Origin: Caldilineaceae bacterium
GTDB taxonomy: Bacteria > Chloroflexota > Anaerolineae > Caldilineales > Caldilineaceae
Reading direction: 5' to 3'
Assembly: GCA_020845455.1 (NCBI GenBank)
Contig: JADLFO010000252.1
Location: forward strand, 1-54,140
Length of the DNA stretch: 54,140 bases
The notes beneath the pieces were generated by a model. The model did no database searches. It saw only the letters and a list, made by a program, of their open reading frames with translations, and was not told the DNA's origin. The translations under genes were made by a program, and so were the position numbers. Positions 42,180 to 51,856 of this stretch are shown here, piece after piece; within the stretch, counting starts at the first letter, position 1, and each line of letters starts with the position of its first letter.

Positions 42180-43790
42180 ATGTCCCATCCTCGTCTTGCC
42201 TTTGAACCTGGCTCGCGGCGCGCGCTGCGCCATGGGTTCCACCAGTTGGCCGATGCCATGGCCGTTGCCCTGGGGCCGCGCGGTCGGCTGGTGGCCGTCA
42301 CCCGCGACAACACGCGCCGCCCGCCCGAACTGCTGGACGACGGCGCGACGATCGCGCGCCGCTTTGTCGGGCTGCCCGACCGTTTTGAGAGCATGGGCGC
42401 GCTGCTGGCGCGCCAGATCGCCTGGCAGGTGGAGGAGGCGGTGGGCGACGGCTCGACCACCGCGGTGGTGCTGGCGCGCGCCCTGGTCGACGAGACCGAC
42501 CGCTATCTGGCTGCGGGCCATAATGCCATGCTCCTGCGCCGTGGGCTGGAGCGCGCGGCGCAGGCGGTGAGCGATGAACTGGGTAAGCTGGCGCGCCCGC
42601 TGGATACGCCGGAGCGCATCCGTGCCCTGGCCGCGTCGATCACGCGCGACGACACTTTGGGCCGCTTCGTCGAGGAGGTCTTCGACGTGGTCGGCCCCTA
42701 CGGCGCGGTGGATGTGCGCACGCATTTTGGCCGCGGCCACAACGTGCGCTATATCAACGGCGTCTCATGGAACCAGGGCTGGGCCTCCTCGTATTTCACG
42801 ACGGACGGCGGCACAGCGATCCTCAAAGAGCCGTATCTCCTCTATACCAACCATTCTCTCAGCCAAGCAGAGCAACTGCTGCCTGCGCTAGAGGCGGTGC
42901 GCCAGGCCGGGACGCGCGGTCTGGTGGTGATCGCGCCGGAGATCGGCGGCGACGCCTTGAGCATTCTGGTCGCCAACAAGGTGCGCGGGGTGCTGCCCAC
43001 GCTGGCGATCAAAGCGCCGGGCTTGGGGCCGGAGAAGACCGAGGTGCTGCATGACCTGGCGGTGATGACCGGCGGGCGCGTGATCGTGGCCGAAAAGGCC
43101 GACCGCCTGCAGGATGTGACCCTGGCCGATCTGGGCCAGGCGCGCGAGGTGCAGGCCATCCGCTCCGGTTTTACGGTGATCGGCGGCAGGGGCCGCCCGG
43201 CGGCCATGCGTGAGCGCAGCGCCCGTCTGCGCAGCCGGATCCCCAATGCAGCCTATGGCCGCGAGCGCAACCGGCTGGTGGAGCGCGCCGGCAAGCTGTT
43301 GGGCGGCATGGCGCTGCTGGAGATCGGCGGCGCGACCGAAAGCGAGCGTGACTATTTGAAAGACCGCGCCGCCGAAGCCGTGCATGTGGTGCGGCTGGGG
43401 CTGCAGGGCGGCGTTGTGCCGGGCGGCGGCGCGGCGTTTCTGGCCTGTCTGCCTGTGCTGGAGCGGCTCGACCTGCCCGACGAGCAGCAGCCTGGCGCGC
43501 AGATCATGGCGCATGCCCTGGCCGCGCCCCTGCGCGCTATTCTGCAAAATTCCGGTTTCGGGCCGGAAGCGATCCTCGCTACGCTGCGCAGCCGGCGCCA
43601 TGGCGCGGTCTATGATGTGGTGACCGGGGACTATGCCGACAGCGCCACGGCCAACATCGTCGACCCGGTCAAGGTGTTGCAGGTGGCGCTGGAGACGGCG
43701 GTCAGCGGCGCGCTGATGGCCGTGACGACCGCGGTGCTGATACACAGACCCCGTTCCAACCGCAGCGAACAAGTGGATTTTCGCCCGTGA
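42180..43790 (+). CDS. divergent GroEL-like (group I chaperonin) protein
   Basis: 536 residues, aligning along the whole length of GroEL. ATP-site motifs are LDDGATIARR (Asp54, equivalent to GroEL Asp52), VGDGSTTAVVLARAL (87-101) and GGVVPGGGAAFL. The region IGGATESERDYLKDRAAEAVH has Glu399 where GroEL has the ATPase residue Asp398. Apical-domain sequence is strongly diverged, and the tail ends RPRSNRSEQVDFRP without the Gly-Gly-Met repeats. No groES is nearby, so this is a paralogue rather than the housekeeping chaperonin. It overlaps the propeller gene that follows (GTGA). The ATG at 42180 gives the usual N-terminal length. Folding activity, oligomer form and clients are unknown. Confidence 0.85.
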   Translation: MSHPRLAFEPGSRRALRHGFHQLADAMAVALGPRGRLVAVTRDNTRRPPELLDDGATIARRFVGLPDRFESMGALLARQIAWQVEEAVGDGSTTAVVLARALVDETDRYLAAGHNAMLLRRGLERAAQAVSDELGKLARPLDTPERIRALAASITRDDTLGRFVEEVFDVVGPYGAVDVRTHFGRGHNVRYINGVSWNQGWASSYFTTDGGTAILKEPYLLYTNHSLSQAEQLLPALEAVRQAGTRGLVVIAPEIGGDALSILVANKVRGVLPTLAIKAPGLGPEKTEVLHDLAVMTGGRVIVAEKADRLQDVTLADLGQAREVQAIRSGFTVIGGRGRPAAMRERSARLRSRIPNAAYGRERNRLVERAGKLLGGMALLEIGGATESERDYLKDRAAEAVHVVRLGLQGGVVPGGGAAFLACLPVLERLDLPDEQQPGAQIMAHALAAPLRAILQNSGFGPEAILATLRSRRHGAVYDVVTGDYADSATANIVDPVKVLQVALETAVSGALMAVTTAVLIHRPRSNRSEQVDFRP

Positions 43791-45706
43791 CAATCGAACC
43801 TGTGACAACCGAACCAACATCCCCACAAACCTGGCAATGGCGCGCGGCCGGCGCATGGCCCGGCGGCACAGTGGTCGGCGTGGCCGCGGCGCGCGGCCCG
43901 CACGGCAAGACACGGCTCCTGGCCGCCACGCGCGCCGGTCTGATCTGCTCAGACGATGGGGGGCTTTCCTGGCACGAAGATTGGGCCGTGATGGCCGACC
44001 CCGGCGTTGTGGCCGTCGCCTACGCCGGGACGGCCGAGGAGGACTGGCCCGCAGCCTTTGCCGCCACAGAGACAGGCCGTCTCTATCGCAGCGGCGATGG
44101 CGGCGTGGCCTGGGCCGAGGTGACAAGCTGGGCCGGGCTGGGCGTGGCGGCGGTGCTGTGCGCCTCGTCCGCCTTTGCCGATGACGGCATTCTCTTTGTG
44201 GGCACAAGTGAGGGCATCTTCCGCTCCCTGGACGGCGGCGCAAGCTGGGAAAGCTGCAATTTCGGGCTGATCGACGCGGATGTGCTGTGCTTGGCCTGTG
44301 CGCCGGATTTCGCCGCCAGCCAGTTGGTCTGGGCCGGCACGGCGGGCGGCGGGCTGTATCGCTCGCGCAACCAGGGCCGCGCCTGGCGCGAGGCGGGCAT
44401 CGGCCTGCCCGATGCGCCGGTGCAGGCGCTGGCAGTTTCGCCCAACTTTGTCGAGGACCGTACCCTCTATGCCGGGCTGGAAGCGCAGGGCGTCTACCGC
44501 TCGACCGACGGCGGCGAGAGTTGGTCCCTCTATGGCGCGGCGCTGGCCGGGCAGAGCATCAACGCGCTGGCCTGTCTGGGGGAAGGACAGGGGCTGGCGG
44601 CGGCCACCGACCGGGGTTTGTTTGTGGCAGACGCGTCCGCCGGGCAATGGGAGGAGGCCGCCGGGTCGCATCCCGGTGTGTTGGCGCTGGCTGCCGGGCC
44701 GGATTGTGTGGCGGCGGGCGCGTATTGGGATGGTGCGCTGCTGGCCGCGGCGGATGGCCGCGCCTGGCGGCAGACGGCTACGCCACCGCTGCATGTGCCA
44801 CCTTTGGTCGCCGTCTCCGATGTAGGGTGGATTGCCCTGGATATGAACGGGGCGTTGGCGGCGTCGATGGACGGCGGCGTCACCTGGCAGCCGCTGGCCC
44901 CGCCAGAGGTAGAGGGGCTTTTCGCCGTGGCGGCGCAGCCAGGGGAGGGGGCCGCGTCGATCTGGGCGGCGACCGGCGACGGGCTGTGGTCGCTCGACCT
45001 CACGCAGGGGCAGTGGACACAGGGGCAGTGGCAGAAGGTCGATGCGCCTGGCCTGTCTGCCGGCCCGCTCTTGGCCGTAGAGGTGGCGCACGGCGGCGCG
45101 GCGCGGCTGGCCTACACGGCGGAAGGCCGTCTCTATGCCGGCGATGGCGGTGCGACGTGGCAGGAGATCACCGGGCCGTGGCAGGGACAGTCCTTGCTGC
45201 GTGCGCTGCCCGCCCAGGACGCGGCGGGCGAAGCGGCAGCGCTGGCCCTCACAATCCAAGCGAAGGAACCACAGGCGCAGGCACAAGGCCCATACGCGGT
45301 CGACGTCTGGCTGCGTCGCGCGGGGGCGTGGGCCAATGTGGCCGGGCTGGAGACGGACATCCCCTCGATGCTGGCGCTCTGGCCTGGTGCAGATGATCTG
45401 TGGCTGGCGGCCCAACACCGGCTGATCACGCTGCGCTGGGATCGTCGCGCGCAGGCCTGGAACGCGAGCCAGCGCTTTTTCGCGCCCGACGAGCCAATCA
45501 CGGCGTTGACCGCGTCGATGGATGGATCGCTGTGGGCAGCGACGACGCGCGCACTCTATTGTTCGGCAGATCAGGGGGTGATCTGGCGGCGCGCCGCCGA
45601 TCTGCCGGAGCGCCGGCCGGTGGTCTATGTGCGCGCCGCCGCGACACGGCTCGACGTCGTGACGCTGGGCGGGCGCGTCTGGCGCGGCGAGATCACGCCG
45701 GTCTAG
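43787..45706 (+). CDS. soluble Asp-box beta-propeller protein coupled to the chaperonin-like gene
   Basis: 639 residues with no signal peptide or membrane segment, so cytoplasmic. At least eight BNR/Asp-box motifs of type SxDGGxxW are seen (CSDDGGLSW, RSGDGGVAW, RSLDGGASW, RSRNQGRAW, RSTDGGESW, ASMDGGVTW, AGDGGATW, CSADQGVIW), pointing to one large or two stacked propellers, like Ycf48 or sortilin VPS10 folds. No catalytic residues can be assigned. An in-frame 15-bp tandem duplication (45005-45034) gives QGQWTQGQWQ. The GTG start overlaps the chaperonin stop by 4 bp, so the two products are made together. Confidence 0.75.
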   Translation: MTIEPVTTEPTSPQTWQWRAAGAWPGGTVVGVAAARGPHGKTRLLAATRAGLICSDDGGLSWHEDWAVMADPGVVAVAYAGTAEEDWPAAFAATETGRLYRSGDGGVAWAEVTSWAGLGVAAVLCASSAFADDGILFVGTSEGIFRSLDGGASWESCNFGLIDADVLCLACAPDFAASQLVWAGTAGGGLYRSRNQGRAWREAGIGLPDAPVQALAVSPNFVEDRTLYAGLEAQGVYRSTDGGESWSLYGAALAGQSINALACLGEGQGLAAATDRGLFVADASAGQWEEAAGSHPGVLALAAGPDCVAAGAYWDGALLAAADGRAWRQTATPPLHVPPLVAVSDVGWIALDMNGALAASMDGGVTWQPLAPPEVEGLFAVAAQPGEGAASIWAATGDGLWSLDLTQGQWTQGQWQKVDAPGLSAGPLLAVEVAHGGAARLAYTAEGRLYAGDGGATWQEITGPWQGQSLLRALPAQDAAGEAAALALTIQAKEPQAQAQGPYAVDVWLRRAGAWANVAGLETDIPSMLALWPGADDLWLAAQHRLITLRWDRRAQAWNASQRFFAPDEPITALTASMDGSLWAATTRALYCSADQGVIWRRAADLPERRPVVYVRAAATRLDVVTLGGRVWRGEITPV

Positions 45707-45782
45707 CGGGCGATCCCTCTGCGTTTTCCAACCGGATGTAGGCAAACGGTCCGGGTGCGGTCTGGGTTTGGTCTAAAACGAT

Positions 45783-45811
45783 TTGTCCATTTTGGGAAGC
45801 TCTGTTACGAT
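45783..45811 (+). promoter_or_regulatory. promoter of the CAP-LysM gene, near-leaderless
   Basis: -35 TTGTCC (45783-45788), 17-bp spacer, -10 TACGAT (45806-45811). The -10 ends 9 nt before the ATG, leaving a leader of 0-3 nt. No Shine-Dalgarno sequence is seen. Confidence 0.5.
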
Positions 45812-45820
45812 GCCCGCCGT

Positions 45821-47062
45821 ATGGACGAAACAGCGCCCTGCCGGTCGCGCCGTTTGCATCCCTTGCATGGGTGTCTGACCGGCTTACTCACCGTTTTCCT
45901 GCTCCTGATCCCGCAGACGCTCCACGCCCAAGACGGCGGGTTGTCGGAAGCTGCCCAGGCGGTCGCCGCGGCTGTGAACCAGGCGCGCGTCGATGCTGGC
46001 CTTGGGCCATTGGCGGTCGATCCCTTGCTCAACCAAGCAGCCCAGGGCCATGTCGTCGACATGGCGAACAACTATGTCTACGGCCATTACGGCAGCGACG
46101 GCTCCACCGTCGAGATGCGGGTGGCGCGCACTGGCTATGCCCAAAACCCCTGGGTCAGCGAAAACTGGGTCTCATCCACCTCGGTGGCGGGGGCCATGAC
46201 CTGGTGGATGAACGACTACGTTCACCGCGTCAATATCCTCAACGGCAACTGGCAGGAGATCGGCGTCGGCGTGGGCGCACGCAACGGCGAGATGATCTTT
46301 GTCACGGTCTTCTCCGGCAACAGCGGCGATGCGCCTGCTGCCGAAGCTCCGGCTGAACCCCAGGCAGAGGTCGCGGCCGCGGCCCCGGCGGAAGCTGCGC
46401 CCCCGCCTGTCGCAGCCGCGCCGCCTCCCGCGCAGCCCCTAACCATCCCCGCCGAAGGGATGGATTACACCATCCGCCCCGGCGATACGCTCCTCAGCGT
46501 GGCCCTGGCCTATGGCGCTGCTTGGGAAAATTTGGCGGCGGCCAATGGGTTGAGCGAGAACGCCTTGCTCCAGATCGGGCAGGTGATCCGGCTGCCGGGA
46601 GCCAATGCGCCCGTGGCCGGTGCGCCCGCAGCCGCGGAGGCTGCCGGTGCGGCCCCTGCGGCGGAACCTGTGCCGCCGGTGGAGAGTGAGCCATATACCG
46701 TACAAGCGGGCGATACGCTCTTTACTATCGCCGGGCGCCGGGGGGTGACCTGGCAAGAAGTGGCGTCGCTCAACGGGTTTGGCGAACAAGTGTTGCTCCA
46801 GATCGGCCAGGAGATCCAGGTTCCCAAGAAAAAGGCGGTGAGCGCCAATATCCCTACCAGCTTCACGTCTACGCCTGCTGCGGCGGCGCAACCTGCGGCT
46901 CAACCTGCCGCCGCCCCTGCCGCCCTGCACACGGTGGCCGATGGCGAAACCATCGTCAGCATCGCGCTGCAGCATGGCCTGGATTGGCAGCAACTGCTGG
47001 CGCTCAACGGGCTGACCGAGAACTCGCTGCTGCAGCCCGGCCAAACTTTGCGGCTGCAATAG
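45821..47062 (+). CDS. secreted CAP-domain protein with three LysM repeats
   Basis: 413 residues. Signal peptide with hydrophobic core LTGLLTVFLLLIP and probable cleavage after TLHA (residue ~36). A CAP/SCP-PR1 domain (~42-165) includes VNQARVDAGLGPLAVDPLLN, AQGHVVDMANNYVYGHYG, SENWVSS and EIGVGVG. Ala/Pro-rich linkers separate three LysM peptidoglycan-binding modules (YTIRPGDTLLSVALAYG, YTVQAGDTLFTIAGRRG, HTVADGETIVSIALQHG), the last ending at the C-terminus. Likely a cell-wall-associated exoprotein. The ATG at 45821 is the first Met in frame before the signal peptide. Confidence 0.87.
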   Translation: MDETAPCRSRRLHPLHGCLTGLLTVFLLLIPQTLHAQDGGLSEAAQAVAAAVNQARVDAGLGPLAVDPLLNQAAQGHVVDMANNYVYGHYGSDGSTVEMRVARTGYAQNPWVSENWVSSTSVAGAMTWWMNDYVHRVNILNGNWQEIGVGVGARNGEMIFVTVFSGNSGDAPAAEAPAEPQAEVAAAAPAEAAPPPVAAAPPPAQPLTIPAEGMDYTIRPGDTLLSVALAYGAAWENLAAANGLSENALLQIGQVIRLPGANAPVAGAPAAAEAAGAAPAAEPVPPVESEPYTVQAGDTLFTIAGRRGVTWQEVASLNGFGEQVLLQIGQEIQVPKKKAVSANIPTSFTSTPAAAAQPAAQPAAAPAALHTVADGETIVSIALQHGLDWQQLLALNGLTENSLLQPGQTLRLQ

Positions 47063-47100
47063 GTGAATCGAAGCGCCGCGCGGTTTGACACCCATCCGGT

Positions 47101-47129
47101 TTGACATCGGCGCGGCCTTGGGCTATGAT
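47101..47129 (+). promoter_or_regulatory. promoter of the methionine operon
   Basis: Consensus -35 TTGACA (47101-47106), 17-bp spacer, -10 TATGAT (47124-47129). The decamer CGGTTTGACA that contains the -35 is duplicated 16 bp upstream (47081-47090). Confidence 0.8.
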
Positions 47130-47151
47130 CGCCCAACAATTGAATAGCACG

Positions 47152-47275
<124 letters not shown>

Positions 47276-47361
47276 AAAGTGTGGCGACCTTTCTGCTCAT
47301 CCACGATAGCGCCAAACGGTTTTGGCCGCGTTGGATGAGCCGCCCAAAGTCAAAGCTACCG

Positions 47362-47392
47362 ACCCTCTTATCGCTCAGATAAGGGGGTTTTT
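47362..47392 (+). terminator. terminator of the SAM riboswitch leader
   Basis: ACCCTCTTATC, loop GCTCA, GATAAGGGGGT with one G-U pair, followed by TTTT. Its left arm repeats CTCTTATC of the riboswitch P1 5' strand, so P1 3' sequence (GATGAGAG) could pair with it as an antiterminator. Confidence 0.85.
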
Positions 47393-47430
47393 GATTGGCG
47401 CTCCCGCACCCCAATTGCCACACCCCGGAC

Positions 47431-47458
47431 GCCACCCGGATACAGCCACCCGGATACA
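47431..47458. repeat. exact 14-bp tandem duplication in the met leader
   Basis: GCCACCCGGATACA at 47431-47444 and 47445-47458, between the terminator and metY. No role is apparent. Confidence 0.7.
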
Positions 47459-47541
47459 GAACGAGAACCGCATTACCGCCGAGACAATCAACTGTCAAGA
47501 AAATCAATCGTCAAGAGGAACCGAGAGAGGAAGCGTTACGC

Positions 47542-48828
47542 ATGAGTACAGAACGTGAATTTGGCTTTGCGACCCGCCAACTGCACGCCGGCCAACCCAT
47601 CGACCCGGCGACCGGCAGCCGCGCCGTCCCCATCTATCAGACCACCAGCTACCAGTTCCGCGACACCGAGCACGCCGCCAACCTCTTCGCCCTGCGCGAA
47701 CTGGGCAACATCTATACCCGGATCATGAATCCGACGACCGATGTGCTGGAGCAGCGCGTGGCGAGCCTGGAAAGTGGGGCTGCCGGTCTGGCGTCCAGCA
47801 GTGGGCACGCCGCCCAGCTGATGGCGATCATGACGCTGTGCAGCGCGGGCGACCACATCGTCAGCAGCAGCCGGCTCTATGGCGGCACGTTTAACCAATT
47901 TAACTACACGCTGCCGCGCATGGGCATCGAGGCCACCTTTGTGGACCCCAGTGACCCCGGCAGTTTTGAGAAGGCGATCCGCCCCAACACCAAGATTCTG
48001 TATGGTGAAACGCTGGGCAATCCTGATATTGCGGTCTTCCCATTTGAAGAGGTGGCTGCGATTGCCAAGGCGCACAATATCCCGGTGATGATCGACAACA
48101 CCTTTGCGTCGCCCTATCTTTGCCGGCCTATCGAATGGGGCGCTAACATCGTCGTACACAGCACTACCAAATTTCTCGGCGGCCACGGCACGGCGATTGG
48201 CGGCATGATCGTGGACGGCAACAATTTCGACTGGCGCAGCGGGCGTTTTGCCAATTTTGTCGAACCGGACCCCAGCTATCATGGGCTGGTCTATGCCGAT
48301 CTGCCGCTGCCGCCGTTTATCATCAAGGCGCGCGTGCAGATTTTGCGCGATGTGGGCGCGTGCCAAGCGCCCTTCAACAGTTGGAACACGCTCTTGGGTA
48401 TCGAGACGCTCAGCCTGCGCATGGACCGGCATGTCGCCAACACCGAGGCGGTGTGCAAGTTCCTCGACGACCACGCCGCGGTCGAGTGGGTGACTCATCC
48501 CTGCCTACCGAGCCATCCCGACCACGAACGCGCCAAGAAATATCTGCCCAAGGGCGCGGGTGCGGTCATGGGCTTTGGCATCAAGGGCGGCGTCGAGGCG
48601 GGGCGCAAGTTCATCAACAGCCTCAAGCTGTTTAGCCATCTGGCGAATGTGGGCGATGCCAAGAGCTTGGCGATCCACCCGGCGAGCACGACTCACAGCC
48701 AGTTGTCTGCCGAAGAACTGAGCAGCGCCGGCGTGACGCCGGACTTCATCCGCCTGAGTATCGGTCTGGAGGACATCGACGACATTCTCTGGGACCTGGA
48801 TCAGGCGTTGGCTGCGGCCACGAAGTAA
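47542..48828 (+). CDS. metY: O-acetylhomoserine sulfhydrylase
   Basis: PLP enzyme that makes homocysteine from O-acetylhomoserine and sulfide. 428 residues, the typical length of MetY (longer than MetB/MetC). Motifs are FATRQLHAGQPIDPATGSRAVPIYQT at the start, YTRIMNPTTDVLEQRVASLE, SSGHAAQ, the PLP-lysine region VHSTTKFLGGHG, and C-terminal IHPASTTHSQLS and SIGLEDIDDI. First gene after the SAM riboswitch; GAGAGGAAG upstream. It works with MetX encoded 33 bp downstream. Confidence 0.95.
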   Translation: MSTEREFGFATRQLHAGQPIDPATGSRAVPIYQTTSYQFRDTEHAANLFALRELGNIYTRIMNPTTDVLEQRVASLESGAAGLASSSGHAAQLMAIMTLCSAGDHIVSSSRLYGGTFNQFNYTLPRMGIEATFVDPSDPGSFEKAIRPNTKILYGETLGNPDIAVFPFEEVAAIAKAHNIPVMIDNTFASPYLCRPIEWGANIVVHSTTKFLGGHGTAIGGMIVDGNNFDWRSGRFANFVEPDPSYHGLVYADLPLPPFIIKARVQILRDVGACQAPFNSWNTLLGIETLSLRMDRHVANTEAVCKFLDDHAAVEWVTHPCLPSHPDHERAKKYLPKGAGAVMGFGIKGGVEAGRKFINSLKLFSHLANVGDAKSLAIHPASTTHSQLSAEELSSAGVTPDFIRLSIGLEDIDDILWDLDQALAAATK

Positions 48829-48861
48829 GCCGTCTAGCGGGCACAGGTAGGGGGCCTCAGA

Positions 48862-50075
<1,214 letters not shown>

Positions 50076-50079
<4 letters not shown>

Positions 50080-50711
50080 CCTCGACCTTTGCGCCCGCGT
50101 TGGGCGTGGGGACGCCGCTGCGCCCCGATCTACAGGTCATCGCCGACCTGATCCCCCCGCGTGCCCGGGTCCTAGACCTGGGCTGCGGGAACGGCGATTT
50201 GCTCTATTACCTGGTGGGCGGCAAACAGGTGCGCGGCCGCGGCGTCGAGATCGGGGAAGAGGGGGTGCTGGCCTGTGTACGCAAAGGGTTGAGCGTGCGC
50301 CAAGGCAACTTGCAGGAGGGGCTGGCCGATTACCCCAGCGGCAGCATGGATGTGGTTGTCTTGGCACAGACCTTGCCCTATCTGGACGACCCGGCCATGA
50401 TCCTGCAAGAGATGCTGCGCGTGGGCAAGTCGGCGATTGTCAGCTTTTCCAACTGGGGCCATTGGCGCTGCCGGTTGGAACTGCTGCTGACGGGCCGGAT
50501 CCCCATGGCCCCCGATCTGCCGCAGGCGTGGTATGACGTGCCGCGTTGGCAGGCATTCACCATTACCGATTTTGCCCACTTCTGCCACACGATCGACGTG
50601 TCGATCCGTGAGGAGGTTTATCTGGCGTATGGGCGGCGCGTCCATGTGGGCCGCGTCAAGAACCTGCTCTCCACGACCGCCATCTTTGGGCTGGAGCGCC
50701 TGGCCCTGTAG
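50076..50711 (+). CDS. metW: methionine biosynthesis protein MetW
   Basis: 211 residues, SAM-methyltransferase fold: VLDLGCGNGDLLYYL (motif I), GVEIGEEGVLACVRKG, GNLQEGLADYPSGSMDVVVLAQTLPYL, and FSNWGHWRCRLELLLTGRIP, all typical of MetW, which works with MetX in many bacteria. GTG 50076 overlaps the metX stop (GTGA), so translation is coupled. Confidence 0.93.
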
Positions 50712-50734
50712 ACGCCGCGGACGAACGGGCGTGT

Positions 50735-51835
50735 TCAGCGCAGCTCAATTTGGCTGACCATGCGTTCCGTTTGGGCCAGCCAGTCGGGGTCAATTGTCAC
50801 GCCCCAGCCCGGCCCGTCGGGGATCTGCACCTTGCCGTCGACCGCCTGCAGACGTGGGGCATAGAAACCGCTGGCCGTGGGCTGCGGCTCGACCGAAAAC
50901 TCGGCGTGGGGGCCGGCGTTGGTCAGCGCGCCCATCATGTGCAGCGTAAAGACCATCACTAGCGAATGGTTTGACGAGTGGGGTACACAGGGCAGACCCG
51001 CCTGCTGCGCCATTGCCGCCACTTGTAAGGTGCGGCTCAGCCCGCCCAGATAGCAGATATCCGGCTGGCAGATGTCCACCGCCTGCATTGCCAACATCCG
51101 TTCCCACTGTTTCAAGTCGTAATCCTGCTCCCCGCCCGCCACAGGGATGGTCAGGGCCGCCGCGACCTCAGCCGTCCATTCCAACTCCCAGTAGGGGCAT
51201 GGTTCCTCCAGATGGCTAAAGGCGTAGGCTTCCATCAGCCGTCCGACTTCAATGGCGCGCGCGGGGGTGAAGCCGCTGTTGCCATCCGCCAGCAGGGTGA
51301 CATCAGCGCCCAAGGTCTCGCGCGCGCTGCGGATCAGCGTTTCGGTGCGCCCCGGCCACTCGTCCACGTCATAGCCCATGCGTTTGCCGATCTTGACCTT
51401 GAACCCCGAATAGCCGTAGCTGTCGCGCAGCCGCTGCAAACGCGCTATCTCTTCTCCTGGCGTCGTGTCGCGGCGCATCGACGAGCCGTAGACAGGGAAG
51501 GGGCGCGGCCTGCCGCCCAGCAGTTCACAGACGCTCTTGTCCGCGGCTTTGCCCAGCAGATCCCAGATCGCCGTGTCCAGCCCCGCCAGGGCGCGACAGA
51601 CGTAGGTTCCGGGGAATTTATAGGTGGCGGCCATCACGGCGCGGCTCACGGCGGGAGGGTCGGAGATTTCCATACCCAACGCCACCGGCGCGACTTGGCG
51701 GTGGAACACCAGGGCCGTGATGTCGGCGTTGCTGGGCGCAAACTGGCCCCAGCCCTCACTGCCGTCCTCGGCGCGCACGCGCACCACGCCGATCCGCTGC
51801 CCTGCGGTGAAACTTTCGACCGATTGCAGCTTCAT
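50735..51835 (-). CDS. mandelate racemase/muconate lactonising enzyme-family protein (enolase superfamily)
   Basis: 366 residues with all expected active-site elements: KxK on strand 2 (Lys146 and Lys148 in FKVKIG), metal ligands Asp184 (LLADGNSG), Glu210 (HLEEP) and Glu236 (AGGEQ), then Asp259 (DICQPDICYLGGL) and general base His286 (VPHSSN). Probably a sugar-acid dehydratase or racemase; the exact substrate is open. Contrast with the atypical relative at 29916. It lies 21 bp downstream of the Rieske-protein gene on the same strand. Confidence 0.88.
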   Translation of the reverse strand: MKLQSVESFTAGQRIGVVRVRAEDGSEGWGQFAPSNADITALVFHRQVAPVALGMEISDPPAVSRAVMAATYKFPGTYVCRALAGLDTAIWDLLGKAADKSVCELLGGRPRPFPVYGSSMRRDTTPGEEIARLQRLRDSYGYSGFKVKIGKRMGYDVDEWPGRTETLIRSARETLGADVTLLADGNSGFTPARAIEVGRLMEAYAFSHLEEPCPYWELEWTAEVAAALTIPVAGGEQDYDLKQWERMLAMQAVDICQPDICYLGGLSRTLQVAAMAQQAGLPCVPHSSNHSLVMVFTLHMMGALTNAGPHAEFSVEPQPTASGFYAPRLQAVDGKVQIPDGPGWGVTIDPDWLAQTERMVSQIELR

Positions 51836-51856
51836 TTATCCTCAGCAGGCTCCAGG

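Noticed and set aside
43949..45745. A 598-codon minus-strand frame opposite the propeller gene
   Set aside because: Arg/Pro-rich translation with no motifs; the plus strand has regular Asp-box repeats and translational coupling.
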